This document shows, piece by piece, positions 17,739-26,370 of a DNA stretch of 64,000 nt. Within the stretch, counting starts at the first letter, position 1, and each line of letters starts with the position of its first letter. The position numbers and the translations under genes were made by a program. Source of the DNA: Christensenellaceae bacterium (GTDB lineage Bacteria > Bacillota > Clostridia > Christensenellales > Aristaeellaceae); assembly GCA_020025205.1 (NCBI GenBank), contig JAHHSO010000003.1, forward strand, positions 1 to 64,000. Reading direction: 5' to 3'. Under the pieces are notes generated by a model, which saw only the letters and a list, made by a program, of their open reading frames with translations, was not told the origin of the DNA and did not search any database.

Positions 17739-17930
17739 ATGGGAAAGATTTGTGAGATCTGCCAGAAGGGCGCTATGAGCGGCCATACGGTCAGTCACTC
17801 CAACCGCAAGAGCAATCGCGTTTGGCTGCCGAACACTCAGCGTGTTCGTGTTGTCGTTAATGGCACCGTTCGCCACATGAACGTCTGCACACGTTGCCTG
17901 CGCAGCGCCAAGGTTGAGCGCGCGCTGTAA
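17739..17930 (+). CDS. rpmB: 50S ribosomal protein L28
   Basis: A 63-residue ribosomal protein of the large subunit. The start is the ATG at 17739, preceded by AGAAGGAGGTG; an upstream in-frame ATG at 17706 has no ribosome site. It has the family signature MGKxCEIC...SGHTVSHSNRK. Two CxxC pairs (CEIC near the N-terminus and CTRC near residue 52) show this is the zinc-binding form of L28, not the cysteine-free form. Transcribed alone, with a strong promoter and an intrinsic terminator, and convergent with spoVM. Confidence 0.98.
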   Translation: MGKICEICQKGAMSGHTVSHSNRKSNRVWLPNTQRVRVVVNGTVRHMNVCTRCLRSAKVERAL

Positions 17931-17961
17931 TGGCCGAGTCCAATATGCACAAGTGCAAATG

Positions 17962-17995
17962 AGCGTCCTGTCAATCGGCAGGACGCTTTTCTTTT
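17962..17995 (+). terminator. Terminator of rpmB
   Basis: AGCGTCCTG (17962-17970) pairs perfectly with CAGGACGCT (17979-17987), followed by TTTCTTTT. Confidence 0.92.
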
Positions 17996-17999
17996 ATCT

Positions 18000-18098
18000 T
18001 TAAGTTTTATTTGCTTTCTTTTCCCTGTCCCCCACAAACAGCCTGATAAGCCCACGAAGAAAACGCGGCGCTTTGATGCAGATCATTCTAACGCCCAT
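18000..18098 (-). CDS. spoVM: Stage V sporulation protein M (SpoVM), small amphipathic peptide
   Basis: A 32-residue peptide too short for most gene callers. Its core IKAPRFLRGLIRLFVGDREK aligns with Bacillus subtilis SpoVM (IKLPKFLGGIVRAMLG...RKD), including the proline (here Pro11) known to kink the helix. In Bacillus, SpoVM recognises the positively curved forespore membrane and anchors SpoIVA to start the spore coat. The ATG follows GGGAGG by 5 bases. The neighbourhood agrees: in Bacillus spoVM lies immediately beside rpmB, as here, although here the two genes converge. It is preceded by a 49-residue membrane-protein gene, 16 bases away, probably in the same transcript. Confidence 0.85.
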   Translation of the reverse strand: MGVRMICIKAPRFLRGLIRLFVGDREKKANKT

Positions 18099-18114
18099 AA
18101 TGACCTCCCGCTTC

Positions 18115-18264
18115 TCAACAAAATAATACAAGCAGCCCCAGAGCCGCCAGAGCAACGCCCAGTGCAATCAAAAAGAACTTCATCGGGAGACAAAGAAAAA
18201 CAATCAGAATCCCAATGGCAACAAGGAGTATGCCCGTAATTTGTCTGCATTTTGCTCTCCCCAT
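18115..18264 (-). CDS. 49-residue two-helix membrane protein upstream of spoVM
   Basis: Encodes a 49-residue peptide with a basic N-terminus (MGRAKCRQ) and two hydrophobic segments (about 9-26 and 29-48) separated by a PMK turn, ending in Cys. The ATG is 7 bases after GGAGGG, as strong as for any gene in the window. I do not recognise the family. Its position 16 bases upstream of spoVM suggests co-expression in the mother cell during sporulation, but this is inference. It could also act independently as a small membrane protein. Confidence 0.65.
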   Translation of the reverse strand: MGRAKCRQITGILLVAIGILIVFLCLPMKFFLIALGVALAALGLLVLFC

Positions 18265-18328
18265 GCGTCTTCCCTCCTGCACCCTATCTTATGCAGACCC
18301 TGTTTAAAATGTGCATGATTGTTTTCTT

Positions 18329-18355
18329 TAAAAAAAAGACCGCCGAACTCGGCGG
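18329..18355 (-). terminator. Terminator of degV
   Basis: Minus-strand CCGCCGA/TCGGCGG hairpin (18355-18340) followed by TCTTTTTTTT, 11 bases after the degV stop. Confidence 0.93.
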
Positions 18356-18366
18356 TTCCTGGAATG

Positions 18367-19239
18367 TTACCGTTCTCTCTTTTGCCCAACATATGCCAAA
18401 CCGACAGCTTCGGGCCCCGTGTTGGAAAGAACCGCACATCCCAGCTGGAAAATCATTTCTGGAGGATAACCGATTTTTTCAGTACAAATATTTACATAAT
18501 CATCAATATACTTTTTGTCGGAAACACTCAGGTAATACGGAGATCCTTCAACCATGCGTTTCTTGAGCGTAAGCGCCATCTGAGTTAAAACGGCTTTTTC
18601 TCCTCTAACTTTTTTGAGCACATAACTCACGCCATCAATTAAAGCAAAAATGGGATGAATGCCAAGAAGATCGCCCGCAATAGCAGAAGCTGCGTTGATC
18701 CGTCCAGATTTGCGAATGACTTTAAGCGAATATGCAGTCAAAATGACTTCTAACCTCGCATAACGGTCTTCCAGATAGGCGATGACCTCTTCCATTGTAT
18801 CGCCATTTTCCAAATGCTTCGCCGCCTCAATAACGCCTGATCCTTCTCCGATTGAGTAAGAATGGCTGTCTACGACATGAATGCGCATAGAACTTTCTGG
18901 ATGTTCCTGCGCAAATTGATCTGCGGCGCGAAGTGCAGCATCGTGTGTGCCGGAACCACTTCTGTTGATAGAGATGTAAAGTACTTCCTCGACTTCCTGA
19001 TCATTGTAGGCCTCAAACCGTTCAAAAAATTCAAACTGGTTAATCTGAGAAGTCGTGGGAAGGCCTTTCGCATGTTTGAGCATTTCACAGAACTGTTCAG
19101 GCGTAAAGTCAACACGTTCTGTGTACCCTTCTCCATCCAGCGCAATTTTAAAGCACAGAATATCAATATGGTGCTGCTGAGCCAGTTCCTCAGGCAGATC
19201 ACAGGTGGAGTCCGTCAAAATCGCGAACTTCTTCATCAT
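18367..19239 (-). CDS. DegV family fatty-acid-binding protein (FakB-like)
   Basis: A 290-residue soluble DegV protein. The family binds a fatty acid in a cleft between two domains; FakB members present it to FakA for phosphorylation. Signatures seen: ILTDSTCDLP at the N-terminus, the TSQINQFEF loop near 62-70, and the SISINRSGSGTH-like segment near 92-100 that positions the carboxylate (here YISINRSGSGTH). The ATG-ATG start follows AAAGGATG. It is monocistronic with its own terminator. The fakA gene lies about 1.3 kb away, so a FakA/FakB pair is likely, though acyl specificity cannot be read from sequence. Confidence 0.92.
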   Translation of the reverse strand: MMKKFAILTDSTCDLPEELAQQHHIDILCFKIALDGEGYTERVDFTPEQFCEMLKHAKGLPTTSQINQFEFFERFEAYNDQEVEEVLYISINRSGSGTHDAALRAADQFAQEHPESSMRIHVVDSHSYSIGEGSGVIEAAKHLENGDTMEEVIAYLEDRYARLEVILTAYSLKVIRKSGRINAASAIAGDLLGIHPIFALIDGVSYVLKKVRGEKAVLTQMALTLKKRMVEGSPYYLSVSDKKYIDDYVNICTEKIGYPPEMIFQLGCAVLSNTGPEAVGLAYVGQKRER

Positions 19240-19388
19240 TTTATCATCCTTTCAGCGATATCAGCTATCCGCGCCATACCTGAATTTATCTTTCATATAG
19301 ACACATGATGCCATCTTACCCTATTTTCAAGAATTTTGCAACTGCATTCGAGCTGTACCTTCTGTTGGTCAATGGCAAATCAGCGCAT

Positions 19389-19421
19389 AAAAAAGAGCCA
19401 TTCTGAACGAACAGCCCTTTT
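19389..19421 (-). terminator. Terminator of fba
   Basis: Minus-strand 13-bp stem with three G-T wobbles (AAAAGGGCTGTTC with GAATGGCTCTTTT) and a GTTCA loop, ending in T-rich sequence. Confidence 0.8.
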
Positions 19422-19441
19422 CTCATCAACAATTATTTGGA

Positions 19442-20380
19442 TTAAGCTTTGCCATTGCAGCCAAGAACATGAATCAGCTTATGACGAACAAGCTCCTTAA
19501 TATTGGCACGAGCCGGCTTGAGATACTCACGCGGATCAAATTTATCCGGATGCTCGCTGAAGAATTGACGAATCGTGCCCGTCATGGCAAGGCGCAAATC
19601 CGAGTCAATATTGATCTTGCAGACAGACAGTCTGGAAGCCTGACGCAGCTGCTCTTCCGGCACGCCGATCGCTCCCGGCATCTTGCCGCCGTTGTCATTG
19701 ATCATCTTCACGTAGTCCTGCGGCACAGAGGAAGAACCGTGCAAAACGATCGGGAATCCCGGCAGCTTTCGAGAAACTTCTTCAAGAATATCAAAACGCA
19801 GCTGCGGATTCGTGCCCGGCTTGAACTTATAGGCACCATGAGAAGTGCCGATTGCAATGGCCAGCGAATCGCATCCGGTCTTGCTGACAAATTCCTCGAC
19901 CTCTTCCGGACGAGTGTAGAAAGCCTTGTCCGCATCAACGCTTACTTCATCTTCAACGCCAGCCAATGCGCCAAGTTCTGCCTCGACTACAACACCGTGA
20001 TCGTGTGCATACTCGACAACCTTACGGGTAATTTCGATGTTCTCGGCAAACGGTTTAGAAGAAGCGTCAATCATAACGGAAGTAAATCCACCGTCAATAC
20101 AAGCCTTGCAGGTCTCAAAATCCGGGCCATGGTCCAAATGCAGAACAATCGGAATTTCCGGACACTCCTGAACAGCAGCTTCAACCAGTTTCACCAGATA
20201 GGTGTGGTTAGCATAAGCACGCGCGCCCTTAGAAACCTGAAGAATTACAGGTGCCTTTTCCTCGCGGCAGGCTTCGGTAATTCCCTGAACAATTTCCATG
20301 TTGTTGACGTTGAAAGCGCCGATGGCATAGTGCCCTTCATATGCCTTCTTAAACATTTCTTTAGAAGTAACAAGAGCCAT
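19442..20380 (-). CDS. fba: Class II fructose-1,6-bisphosphate aldolase
   Basis: A 312-residue zinc-dependent aldolase of glycolysis and gluconeogenesis, cleaving fructose-1,6-bisphosphate to DHAP and glyceraldehyde-3-phosphate. Typical class II motifs are present: AFNVNNMEIVQGI, the metal-site VLHLDHGPDFE, VEAELGALAGVEDEV, AIGTSHGAYKF and VLHGSSSVP. I start at ATG (20380-20378), 8 bases after AAAGGAG; a GTG nine bases further upstream is less well placed. The gene is transcribed alone. With ppdK it points to a PPi-flexible Embden-Meyerhof pathway. Confidence 0.97.
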   Translation of the reverse strand: MALVTSKEMFKKAYEGHYAIGAFNVNNMEIVQGITEACREEKAPVILQVSKGARAYANHTYLVKLVEAAVQECPEIPIVLHLDHGPDFETCKACIDGGFTSVMIDASSKPFAENIEITRKVVEYAHDHGVVVEAELGALAGVEDEVSVDADKAFYTRPEEVEEFVSKTGCDSLAIAIGTSHGAYKFKPGTNPQLRFDILEEVSRKLPGFPIVLHGSSSVPQDYVKMINDNGGKMPGAIGVPEEQLRQASRLSVCKINIDSDLRLAMTGTIRQFFSEHPDKFDPREYLKPARANIKELVRHKLIHVLGCNGKA

Positions 20381-20553
20381 TACAATCACTCCTTTTGTTG
20401 CTCTGTGCGCAGTTTTCGAACCCCGCGCGCAGCTTTATTTTTGTCGCCTTGTATAGTATAGCAATGATTTGGCAATTTGAACAGTCCCAAAGGATGACTT
20501 TCTTCCTTTTTTCTTCAAATTAGATACTTTTTTAACAACGAAAATAAAAAATA

Positions 20554-20582
20554 TTGACGAATTCTCCTTAAACCTGTTATAC
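20554..20582 (+). promoter_or_regulatory. Sigma-A promoter of the THUMP methyltransferase gene
   Basis: TTGACG (20554-20559) and TTATAC (20577-20582) with a 17-base spacer, 31 bases before the ATG. Confidence 0.87.
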
Positions 20583-20612
20583 TGATTTGAATTGACTCTC
20601 GGGAGGAACGGT

Positions 20613-21749
20613 ATGAATCGATTTGAATGGATAGCCACTGCTGCATTCGGGCTGGAGGGCGTTGTTTCAAGAGAATTATCACGCATGGGCATCGACGCGA
20701 AAGCAGAAAACGGCGGTGCGCGTTTTATTGGAACTTTGGAAGATGCAATGCGAGCCAACCTGTACCTGCGATCTGCGGATCGCGTGCTGCTTGTAATGGG
20801 TCGTTTTGAGGCGCGCAGTTTCGAAGAGCTCTTTGAAGGTGTCCGCGCGCTGCCGTGGGAACATTTCATCACAGAACATACGCGTTTTCCCGTCAACGGC
20901 AAATGCGCACGCAGCCAGCTGATGAGTGTTCGTGATTGTCAATCGATTACGAAAAAGGCCATCGTTGAACGGCTTAAAAGCAAGTACCACACCGACTGGT
21001 TTCAAGAAGATGCGGAAACGGTTTCCATCGACGTGGCTTTGCACGGGAATATTGCGCAGCTGACGTTGGATGCCAGCGGCGTGGCTCTGAATCGACGTGG
21101 TTATCGCACATGGAACGGCGAAGCCCCGCTTAGAGAAACGTTGGCCGCAGCTTTGGTCGATCTGAGCCCATGGCGGCCAGGCATGCCTTTACACGACCCT
21201 ATGTGCGGTACAGGCACATTGCTGATTGAGGCAGCCATGCGCATGGCGCATCGTGCGCCAGGGCTTACGCGCAGCTTTGCTATTGAATCATGGCACGAAA
21301 TGCCGTCGCATGAATTTTCAGCCTTGCGTGAACAGGCGCAGGCTGAATTCAATCCTCAACTTGTTGAAGGCATTTCAGGCTCAGACATTGACCCGCAGGC
21401 AATTGAATTGGCCAAACGCCATTTGCAGCAGGCCGGATTGGCTGGGCGTGTCACGTTTACCGTTGCGGATGCCAGAACATGCCAGCGTGAAGAACCGCAA
21501 GGTGTTTTTCTCTGCAATCCGCCCTACGGCGAACGGTTAAGCGACAGAAAAAGCTGCGAAGCACTCTATCATGATATGGGTCTCCTTCTTCGCCGCCATC
21601 CGGGATGGTCTCTTTCTGCAATTACATCTCACCCGGGCTTCGAGCGATGCTTTGGCCGCCGTGCAGATAAAAAACGAAGATTTTATAATGGACGTCTTGA
21701 ATGTGAGTTTATGACCTTCGGAAAACCGCACGCTGCATCAAAAAGATAA
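20613..21749 (+). CDS. THUMP-domain class I SAM-dependent RNA methyltransferase (YpsC/RlmL family)
   Basis: A 378-residue enzyme: N-terminal ferredoxin-like/THUMP RNA-binding region (about 1-155) and a Rossmann methyltransferase domain with HDPMCGTGTLLIEAA as the SAM motif and the catalytic CNPPYGERL. The NPPY motif is that of N2-guanine or N6-adenine methyltransferases. The family includes RlmL, which makes m2G2445 in 23S rRNA, and Bacillus YpsC; the precise substrate is inferred, not seen. The ATG at 20613 is 6 bases after GGGAGG; an in-frame TTG at 20592 overlaps that site and is rejected. It is monocistronic, between a strong promoter and terminator. Confidence 0.92.
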   Translation: MNRFEWIATAAFGLEGVVSRELSRMGIDAKAENGGARFIGTLEDAMRANLYLRSADRVLLVMGRFEARSFEELFEGVRALPWEHFITEHTRFPVNGKCARSQLMSVRDCQSITKKAIVERLKSKYHTDWFQEDAETVSIDVALHGNIAQLTLDASGVALNRRGYRTWNGEAPLRETLAAALVDLSPWRPGMPLHDPMCGTGTLLIEAAMRMAHRAPGLTRSFAIESWHEMPSHEFSALREQAQAEFNPQLVEGISGSDIDPQAIELAKRHLQQAGLAGRVTFTVADARTCQREEPQGVFLCNPPYGERLSDRKSCEALYHDMGLLLRRHPGWSLSAITSHPGFERCFGRRADKKRRFYNGRLECEFMTFGKPHAASKR

Positions 21750-21751
21750 TT

Positions 21752-21783
21752 AAAAATCGGGGCGCATAAGCGTCCCGATTTTT
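21752..21783. terminator. Bidirectional terminator between convergent genes
   Basis: AAAAATCGGGGCGC (21752-21765) and GCGTCCCGATTTTT (21770-21783) form a 14-bp stem with one G-T pair and an ATAA tetraloop; it can serve both the methyltransferase (+) and the SH3 protein (-). Confidence 0.93.
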
Positions 21784-21801
21784 AGTTGCCCATTTTTTCA
21801 T

Positions 21802-23454
21802 TCATTCAAATTTCAGATACTTCGTCATTAAATAGCCGCGCTTTCCCTCTTCAAGTTCAACGCCTGTCCAAGTCGTCCCATAGTCCACAATACGTATGCG
21901 TTCATTCTCATGCACATAGCCGATAATAGCACCGTCTCTGCTCGGCTTTTCCCTCAAATTAATCTTATCTTTGGAGACAAATGCCGTCAAATGTGTAGTG
22001 CTTGCTGGAGCATCCAAGTTGTCAAGACGTACAAATCCTGTACGGTCAAAGGCAGAATTCTCAACATCAAGCACCGGAGTGTCAGCAGCGCAGACATATG
22101 CCCATTCTCCAATTTTGCCCAACATATAGACGCGCTGCCCGCTTTCAACCAGTTCTCCGTCTTTAGCTCTGTCATCCGGAATTGCATGAAGATTGAATGC
22201 CTTTGTTGCCGTTGCACGCTGCGGAATTCGATCGGAAAGCTCTTCGCCCTTTTGAGTCAGAACGCGAATCTGAGCCTTTGGAATATATCCTGTCAAGCCG
22301 CCCAAAGCCACTTGAACATAATCGGTCTGGGTGTAAGAAGTGATGCGAATTTGTGCGCCGCCACACAATGCGCCAATCATAGCCGCGTCTTTATCCGGCT
22401 CATGCAGCAACAGGACAGGAAGATCTCCGTCATCCACTTGAGCAATGCCAATGCTGTCCCCTACTGCCGTGAGGGACAAGTCACTCAAAAGAACGTATCC
22501 GAAATCGCCGCAATGAAAAGCACCCGCGCCGCATTCATACGTACGCACATATACGTAATCGTCGCACTCTGCCAGCACTTCGACTTTCATTCCTTCGCCA
22601 AGCGTCATATACCGTTCGTTTTTATCGCCAGCGACGCTGTACAAAAGCGTATCATACTTTGTCTGCATCAGAAGCGGATAATATGGAACAACGCTTCGCG
22701 AACTGTCTCCTAGCGGTTTTAGATTTTGTGCCTGCGTATATTTGATCCATCCGGAAATACCGCCCACGCGAACCCGCAGCCATTCTCCTTCTTTTCGGCC
22801 GAAAAGATTGAAGCAGGCAGTACCATTTCCTAAACGCATCATTGCTTTTCCGCGTTTATTGGGGGCATCGTAAAGGATTGTCTTTTCATCCGCTTTGCCG
22901 CTGGAAACAATTGAAACTTTGAGTGCATCAACATCTGTCAGTGTATCAAGGGGGATGTAACCCAGAAATGCATCTTTCTTGACATAGGCCCAATTATCCA
23001 GTATTCCCAGCAAGCCAACACGGTCGCCAGTTGAAAGCGTTGCAAGAGACGCACTTGCGGGGTCCGGCTGCTCACGCAGTGCAATACTGGTCATCCACAA
23101 TCCATTTAAATCAACCTCTGCTGCCCGCCCGTCTCCAAAGCCAGAATTTGTGCCATAGCGCTTTTCAACCTCATCTGATGTAATCAGATATTCTCGAGCC
23201 ATGTACCCCGTCATTCCGCCAATTTCCACTTTTGCATACTCATCGTTTTCTACGTTTAAAACGTTGACTTCTGTTCCTGTATAGTACAGGCCAAGAAGCG
23301 CACCATTTTTTTCTGGCGCTGAACGCATATTTAAGCGTTCGGGATACACTTTGCTTTCCTCTCGATTGTCCACAAATAAAGTTTCGCACAAGCCTGATGC
23401 AACCGCTGTCACAACAAACGCCGCAGCCATCAGAAGAGTTACACATTTTTTCAT
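21802..23454 (-). CDS. Secreted multi-SH3b-domain protein
   Basis: A 550-residue exported protein with a signal peptide (about 1-24) and six to seven bacterial SH3 domains in tandem through to the C-terminus. Repeating motifs are LNLRxxP-type starts (LNMRSAPEKNGALLG, INLREKPSRDGAIIG), followed by GxWxxV/VELEEGKRGY segments. SH3b domains usually bind peptidoglycan or peptides. No hydrolase domain is present, so an envelope-binding or regulatory role is likely. I start at ATG 23454, 10 bases after AGGAG; an upstream GTG touches the ribosome site. It may be cotranscribed with the lipid kinase upstream (gap 86 bases). Confidence 0.85.
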   Translation of the reverse strand: MKKCVTLLMAAAFVVTAVASGLCETLFVDNREESKVYPERLNMRSAPEKNGALLGLYYTGTEVNVLNVENDEYAKVEIGGMTGYMAREYLITSDEVEKRYGTNSGFGDGRAAEVDLNGLWMTSIALREQPDPASASLATLSTGDRVGLLGILDNWAYVKKDAFLGYIPLDTLTDVDALKVSIVSSGKADEKTILYDAPNKRGKAMMRLGNGTACFNLFGRKEGEWLRVRVGGISGWIKYTQAQNLKPLGDSSRSVVPYYPLLMQTKYDTLLYSVAGDKNERYMTLGEGMKVEVLAECDDYVYVRTYECGAGAFHCGDFGYVLLSDLSLTAVGDSIGIAQVDDGDLPVLLLHEPDKDAAMIGALCGGAQIRITSYTQTDYVQVALGGLTGYIPKAQIRVLTQKGEELSDRIPQRATATKAFNLHAIPDDRAKDGELVESGQRVYMLGKIGEWAYVCAADTPVLDVENSAFDRTGFVRLDNLDAPASTTHLTAFVSKDKINLREKPSRDGAIIGYVHENERIRIVDYGTTWTGVELEEGKRGYLMTKYLKFE

Positions 23455-23540
23455 CCGGCTCACACTCCTTTTGTGTTTCTGTTATCTATATGACGAATCA
23501 GCTTTCAACTTTCTTCCCGAACCGGTAAAAAAATCCAGCG

Positions 23541-24446
23541 TTAATTTAAAAATGTACGAAGTCCGGGACCCGGCCGTTCCGGCAGCCGCATGGTTAGTGC
23601 GCCTGGCAAAATTTCAAAATGCGCTTCGTCCATCGCAATCAGCTCTCCGTCAAGATTAACAATCATGCCTTTGGCTCGCAAAACCACTTTTTTCGCCCGC
23701 CTGACTCGTGCAAACGGAAGCTTTGTATGCAGACCCAATTTAAAAATGGGTAAAAGCAGTGGAATGGCAAGATGCGGAATGGTTCTGACTACAACGACAT
23801 CAAATAAACCATCATTGAGCTGCGCATCTGGCGCAACTCGCATTCCCCCGCCAATACACTGTCCATTAGAAACTTCCACGATAGTCGATTTGATATGTTC
23901 CGTCTGTCCATCATCCAAGGTTAAATCAGCTTCGAATGCACGATATTTTCCGATGACGGAAATCACAGCTTTGTAATATGCCTTTTCGCCGGGATAAATG
24001 GCCTTGAGTTCCTCTGTTCGGCGAAGCACTTCCACATCAAATCCAGAGCCCGAAATGTTTAAGAAATAAAGGTCATTGACCTTTCCGCAGTCAATTGCAA
24101 CGGGTTTTCCTTCAAGCTGCTGTTTAAACGCCTCTATGGGGTCCTTGGGCAATCCGAATGCTCGAGCAAAATCATTGCCTGTACCGCCAGGAACAATATA
24201 CAAAACAACGGGCTTTCCAGCCAACTCGCCTACAGCTTCCCGCAACGTTCCGTCTCCACCAACGCAAACAACCTGTGTACAGCCTTCACCAAGTGCCTGA
24301 CGGATACTTTTTGTGGTCCCTCCGTTTTCTTTCGACTCATAGATCCGGCAAACTTCCCCTATCTCTTCAAGCAGTGCTGCAATCTGCTTGGGCAGCTGGG
24401 AATTTTTTCCCCCGCCCGAAGTGCGATTGATGATTACGGCAAACAT
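23541..24446 (-). CDS. YegS/DgkB-type diacylglycerol/lipid kinase
   Basis: A 301-residue lipid kinase of the DAGK catalytic family. The nucleotide-binding VVCVGGDGTLREAVGEL motif (about 59-75) and PGGTGNDFARAFG (about 87-99) are intact. In Firmicutes DgkB recycles diacylglycerol formed during lipoteichoic acid synthesis to phosphatidic acid; other family members (BmrU, YegS) have unclear substrates. The ATG follows ACAAAGGAG. The trmB stop lies 29 bases upstream, so trmB and this gene may form one transcript. Confidence 0.92.
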   Translation of the reverse strand: MFAVIINRTSGGGKNSQLPKQIAALLEEIGEVCRIYESKENGGTTKSIRQALGEGCTQVVCVGGDGTLREAVGELAGKPVVLYIVPGGTGNDFARAFGLPKDPIEAFKQQLEGKPVAIDCGKVNDLYFLNISGSGFDVEVLRRTEELKAIYPGEKAYYKAVISVIGKYRAFEADLTLDDGQTEHIKSTIVEVSNGQCIGGGMRVAPDAQLNDGLFDVVVVRTIPHLAIPLLLPIFKLGLHTKLPFARVRRAKKVVLRAKGMIVNLDGELIAMDEAHFEILPGALTMRLPERPGPGLRTFLN

Positions 24447-24475
24447 CTTGTTCTCCTTTGTAAATGAATCAATTC

Positions 24476-25201
24476 TTATTCTTCCCCACGCAGTTTTGCA
24501 AAAGCACCCGCCATCACAAAACGCACTGGATCAATTTCGACAGGGCCAGGCAGTTTTTTATAAATGGCAAACTTGATGGGTACGCCCAATGCAGTAAACT
24601 TTTTTTCATGCTCACTGATATAATTCGGCTCGAATTTATCAGCATGCAGATCATAAGTCAAATAGGTCTGTTCGAATCCGCAGGCCTCAAAGTACACCAG
24701 CGAATCTTCAAAAAGATTTTCGTCATCCGTTTTAAAGTAGATTTCTCCGCCATCTTTCAAGAACTCGCGATATTGCATAAGCTGACGGGGGTGTGTCAAT
24801 CGGCGTTTGGCGTATTTGGGTCGCTTTGTCCACGGATTGCAGAAGCTGATATACATTCGATCAACCGCATCTTCCGGCGAAAAGACTTTATTGATATACT
24901 CAATGTCGTAGCGAGCGATTATTGCATTTTCAACAGGTTCATTTTCAAATGCTGCTGCAATATTTCTTCTCGTGTCTCCCAGTACATTGCACGTGATATC
25001 AATGGCAACATAGTTTTTGTCAAGATTATCATGGATCATCGCCGCCGTGGAAACGCCCTTTCCGCAGCCCAGTTCAACATATAGTGGTTGACATTTCACA
25101 AATTGTTCACGCCAACGGCCCATATACTGTTCAGGATCGTTAGTAAAATATGAACAGGCTTCCAATTCTGGTTTAGCCCATTTTTTTGTACGCATGTGCA
25201 T
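24476..25201 (-). CDS. trmB: tRNA (guanine46-N7)-methyltransferase TrmB
   Basis: A 241-residue SAM-dependent enzyme forming m7G46 in the variable loop of tRNA. The family signatures VELGCGKGVSTA (SAM loop, about 43-54), YISFCNPWTKRPKYAKRRLTHP (substrate loop, about 115-136) and YFKTDDENLFEDS are present. The usual PDPWPKKRH core is altered here to CNPWTKRPK, keeping the NPW and basic residues. Two possible starts, ATG at 25201 and at 25195, lie after AAGGGG; the second gives MRTKKW, closer to homologues. Confidence 0.94.
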   Translation of the reverse strand: MHMRTKKWAKPELEACSYFTNDPEQYMGRWREQFVKCQPLYVELGCGKGVSTAAMIHDNLDKNYVAIDITCNVLGDTRRNIAAAFENEPVENAIIARYDIEYINKVFSPEDAVDRMYISFCNPWTKRPKYAKRRLTHPRQLMQYREFLKDGGEIYFKTDDENLFEDSLVYFEACGFEQTYLTYDLHADKFEPNYISEHEKKFTALGVPIKFAIYKKLPGPVEIDPVRFVMAGAFAKLRGEE

Positions 25202-25242
25202 AGAAAATACCCCTTTTCAATTCAGCATTAGAAGCTAAAATA

Positions 25243-25734
25243 TTACAATCTTTTTTCATAACAGAGCCAATGGCCGCCCCAGGCATCAGCTTCACCGCAA
25301 ACTTCAAAATTAAGCTTAGCATATGAGCGCTGGGCAGGCAAATTTCCAGCACTGACTAAAAAGCGCACTGCCTCGCATCCCTGCAATTTCGCCTCATGCA
25401 TTGCGTGTGACAGCATCAGGCGAGCAATCCCTTTGCCCTGCATATCCCGCGCAACACCAAGTCTACCTAATTGCGCCCAATTCTGTATATCAGAATACCA
25501 GTGTGCCAATTCATCGAATTCTTCTGATTTTTCGTTCACGATTGCAGAAACAATGTGCCCTTCTTCATTTTTCATGACATAGACCTGACTGTTCTGCAGG
25601 TCTTCTTGCACAAGTTCCCGGCTTGGATATTCCTCGTTCCACGTGCCAAATGGATCATCCAGCAGAGAATGATACAGCTCAAAAATCTCGTCAGCATCCT
25701 CGATGCAGGCTTGTTCAATGCGTAGTTCTTCCAT
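25243..25734 (-). CDS. GNAT family N-acetyltransferase
   Basis: A 163-residue acetyltransferase. Acetyl-CoA motif A is LGRLGVARDMQGKGIARLML (V/I-x-x-x-x-Q-G-x-G-I-A pattern) near 97-116, and a C-terminal beta-bulge region with AQRSYAKLNFEVCGE follows. The substrate cannot be inferred. I start at ATG 25734, 10 bases after GGAGG, which removes a 28-residue non-homologous extension. It is followed 41 bases later by trmB on the same strand. Confidence 0.88.
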   Translation of the reverse strand: MEELRIEQACIEDADEIFELYHSLLDDPFGTWNEEYPSRELVQEDLQNSQVYVMKNEEGHIVSAIVNEKSEEFDELAHWYSDIQNWAQLGRLGVARDMQGKGIARLMLSHAMHEAKLQGCEAVRFLVSAGNLPAQRSYAKLNFEVCGEADAWGGHWLCYEKRL

Positions 25735-25910
25735 GAATGATTGTCCTCCGTGCAGCTTGTTCTGCATGATACGAATAGCGTATAAGCATGTCCAAACCCG
25801 TAACGACCATACGTACAAACTTATACATTTTCATTATATCTCAAGAGACAAATGCTGTAAAGGATGAAAATATCACCGCCGCTTTCGCTGTCCTTAATTT
25901 GCCAAACCAT

Positions 25911-25987
25911 CGGTCTGTTTGTTGAGTGCGTTCCAGGAACGCTTCATGTTTCACACTCTTTTCTTTTATCTTTGTGCAAACAGACCG
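25911..25987. repeat. Nested inverted repeat, possible structured RNA or element remnant
   Basis: CGGTCTGTTTG (25911-25921) is the exact reverse complement of CAAACAGACCG (25977-25987). Inside lies a second dyad, GCGTTCC/GGAACGC (25928-25942), and a GAGTGCG/CGCACTC pair extends beyond the right arm (to about 26006). No coding potential. Confidence 0.6.
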
Positions 25988-26370
25988 GAAGTCTTTTGCG
26001 CACTCCGTTTTTATCTGTTACTTGCCTGTAAACAACATCTGCATGCATCACGATGATTCATTTCATAAACGATTTGAACGCTGATAATTGTTCGTCTATC
26101 GTCTGTCCATTCTCCTCTTAATGGATATATGCACATGTTATCCTTACCACACAGCACCTTTATCGATATATGGAAAATAGCACATGAAAAATGTAACACG
26201 TTTCTGATTTTATGCAAATCCATCTTTTCTTGATTGTTACAGCTGCAGCGCAAAATTCTCCCCTTTTCTCATTTTGCAGCTGCTCACCCCTATAATTCGG
26301 CTTGTCATGAACATTTAGAATATTTTTAATATATTCATTCGATATTATTTTTGATATATTTTCTTTTCTC

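Noticed and set aside
26011..26253. 80-codon minus-strand frame before the Bmp operon
   Set aside because: Weak composition, no ribosome site, and nothing recognisable.
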